Shown piece after piece: positions 63,486 to 64,000 of a DNA stretch of 64,000 nucleotides. The notes beneath the pieces were generated by a model, which was not told the origin of the DNA, made no database searches, and saw only the letters and a program-made list of their open reading frames with translations. Position numbers and translations under genes: made by a program. This DNA is from Microbaculum marinisediminis. GTDB taxonomy: Bacteria; Pseudomonadota; Alphaproteobacteria; Rhizobiales; Tepidamorphaceae. Location of the stretch: positions 186,001 to 250,000 of the forward strand of contig NZ_JALIDZ010000007.1 in the NCBI RefSeq assembly GCF_025397915.1, in the 5' to 3' direction. How positions within the stretch are numbered: the stretch's first letter is position 1; every line of letters starts with the position of its first letter.

Positions 63486-64000
63486 CTACGGGATAAGACC
63501 CAACTCGCGGATGCGCCGGATCGCCCCGGCCCGACGCCGGATGCCGACCTTGTCGTACACCTGCTGCAGGTGCCATTTGACCGATCCTTCCGTCATACCG
63601 AGACGCTGGCCGATTTCGCGGTTGCGCAGTCCCGCGGCGACGAGTGCCGCGATTTCGGTCTCCCGGCTCGTGAGCTGCGACACCATGACGGCAGCATCGT
63701 CCTCAGCTGAAAGCGGGCCGACGCGCCGGCCCGCGTCGGAGGCGCGCAGAATCTCTTCGACGAACGCATCCGTCGCCGTCGCCGTTTGGTGGTTGCCGTC
63801 GACCGAGTCCGCCAGCAGGCGGATCGTCGTTTCCCCTTCGTCGAGGAACGCCCGCACGAATCGGCCGGGCGCACCGCTCGAAGCCGCTTTCCTGACCTGC
63901 CGCCGCGCCGCCAGCTCGTCGCCTTCGAGCAGCTTCAGGTGGCCTATGAGGATGTCCCATCGCACGGCGGAGCGGTTCGCGCCGCTCTCCAGCGTGAACG
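63486..64000 (-). CDS. LuxR-family regulator, C-terminal part
   Basis: The frame is open to the right edge, so the N-terminus is missing. The visible 171 residues end with a LuxR-type helix-turn-helix: LTSRETEIAALVAAGLRNREIGQRL then MTEGSVKWHLQQVYDKVGI (final 65 residues). Before it is a helical repeat-like region (ANRSAVRWDILIGHLKLLEGDEL, ARRQVRKAASSGAPGRFVRAFLDEG) that resembles the tetratricopeptide-like part of MalT/LAL-type large regulators. It probably belongs to a protein of 800-900 residues with an N-terminal ATPase. Confidence 0.85.
   Translation of the reverse strand, partial: FTLESGANRSAVRWDILIGHLKLLEGDELAARRQVRKAASSGAPGRFVRAFLDEGETTIRLLADSVDGNHQTATATDAFVEEILRASDAGRRVGPLSAEDDAAVMVSQLTSRETEIAALVAAGLRNREIGQRLGMTEGSVKWHLQQVYDKVGIRRRAGAIRRIRELGLIP

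Overview
The window is about two-thirds G+C, densely packed and organised in short-gap operons with many ATGA or TGATG overlaps. The gene content points to a metabolically versatile alphaproteobacterium. It has red-type (form IC) Rubisco with its CbbX activase, a cbb operon controlled by CbbR, uptake and NADP-linked [NiFe] hydrogenases, several Liv-type ABC importers, the N-acetylglutaminylglutamine amide (NAGGN) osmolyte genes, and palindromic intergenic repeats of the kind seen in Rhizobiales and Rhodospirillales. The genus cannot be read from the sequence. The lifestyle it suggests is hydrogen-driven autotrophy, chemolithotrophic or phototrophic, combined with organic substrate use.

Layout. 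1-4002: a Liv-type importer (binding protein cut by the left edge, then permeases and ATPases). 4034-11148: nicotinamidase, an unassigned membrane protein, an RND efflux pump and a small cytochrome c. 11230-13738: a GlcG-like protein, a class III CoA-transferase and an enoyl-CoA hydratase, followed by a large AsmA-type protein (13868-16654). 16730-25785: cbbR divergent from cbbF-P-T-A-L-S-X, a nearly complete Calvin cycle operon. 25816-31301: the NAGGN trio (asnO, ngg, M42 peptidase) with a divergent MarR regulator and a palindromic operator candidate. 31668-33202: a 3-hydroxyacyl-CoA dehydrogenase and an L,D-transpeptidase.

33414-45889 is the most unusual region. It holds a MarR regulator, an AmiC-like ligand-binding protein with no export signal, a flotillin-type SPFH protein, a second Liv-type importer, an amidase and an acyl-CoA synthetase. 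The LivF-type ATPase of this importer has no stop codon of its own and runs in frame, through a Pro/Ala-rich linker, into the amidase. A near-identical AT-rich element precedes both the AmiC-like gene and the SPFH gene. Together these look like a sense-import-hydrolyse-activate module for an amide whose identity is unknown.

45912-62701 holds two hydrogenase systems. A membrane-linked Isp-type enzyme (maturation protease, HupH-like protein, small subunit, Isp1, large subunit, Isp2) is divergent from hypCABDFE. Converging on hypE is a group 3b NAD(P)-linked hydrogenase operon (beta Fe-S subunit, cyclic-nucleotide-binding-domain protein, FAD subunit, small subunit, large subunit, own maturation protease). 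Hydrogen oxidised by these enzymes would supply electrons and NAD(P)H to the Calvin cycle encoded 20 kb away. The window ends with a flavin reductase-like protein and the C-terminal part of a LuxR-family regulator. I saw no tRNA, rRNA, CRISPR array, transposase or phage gene.
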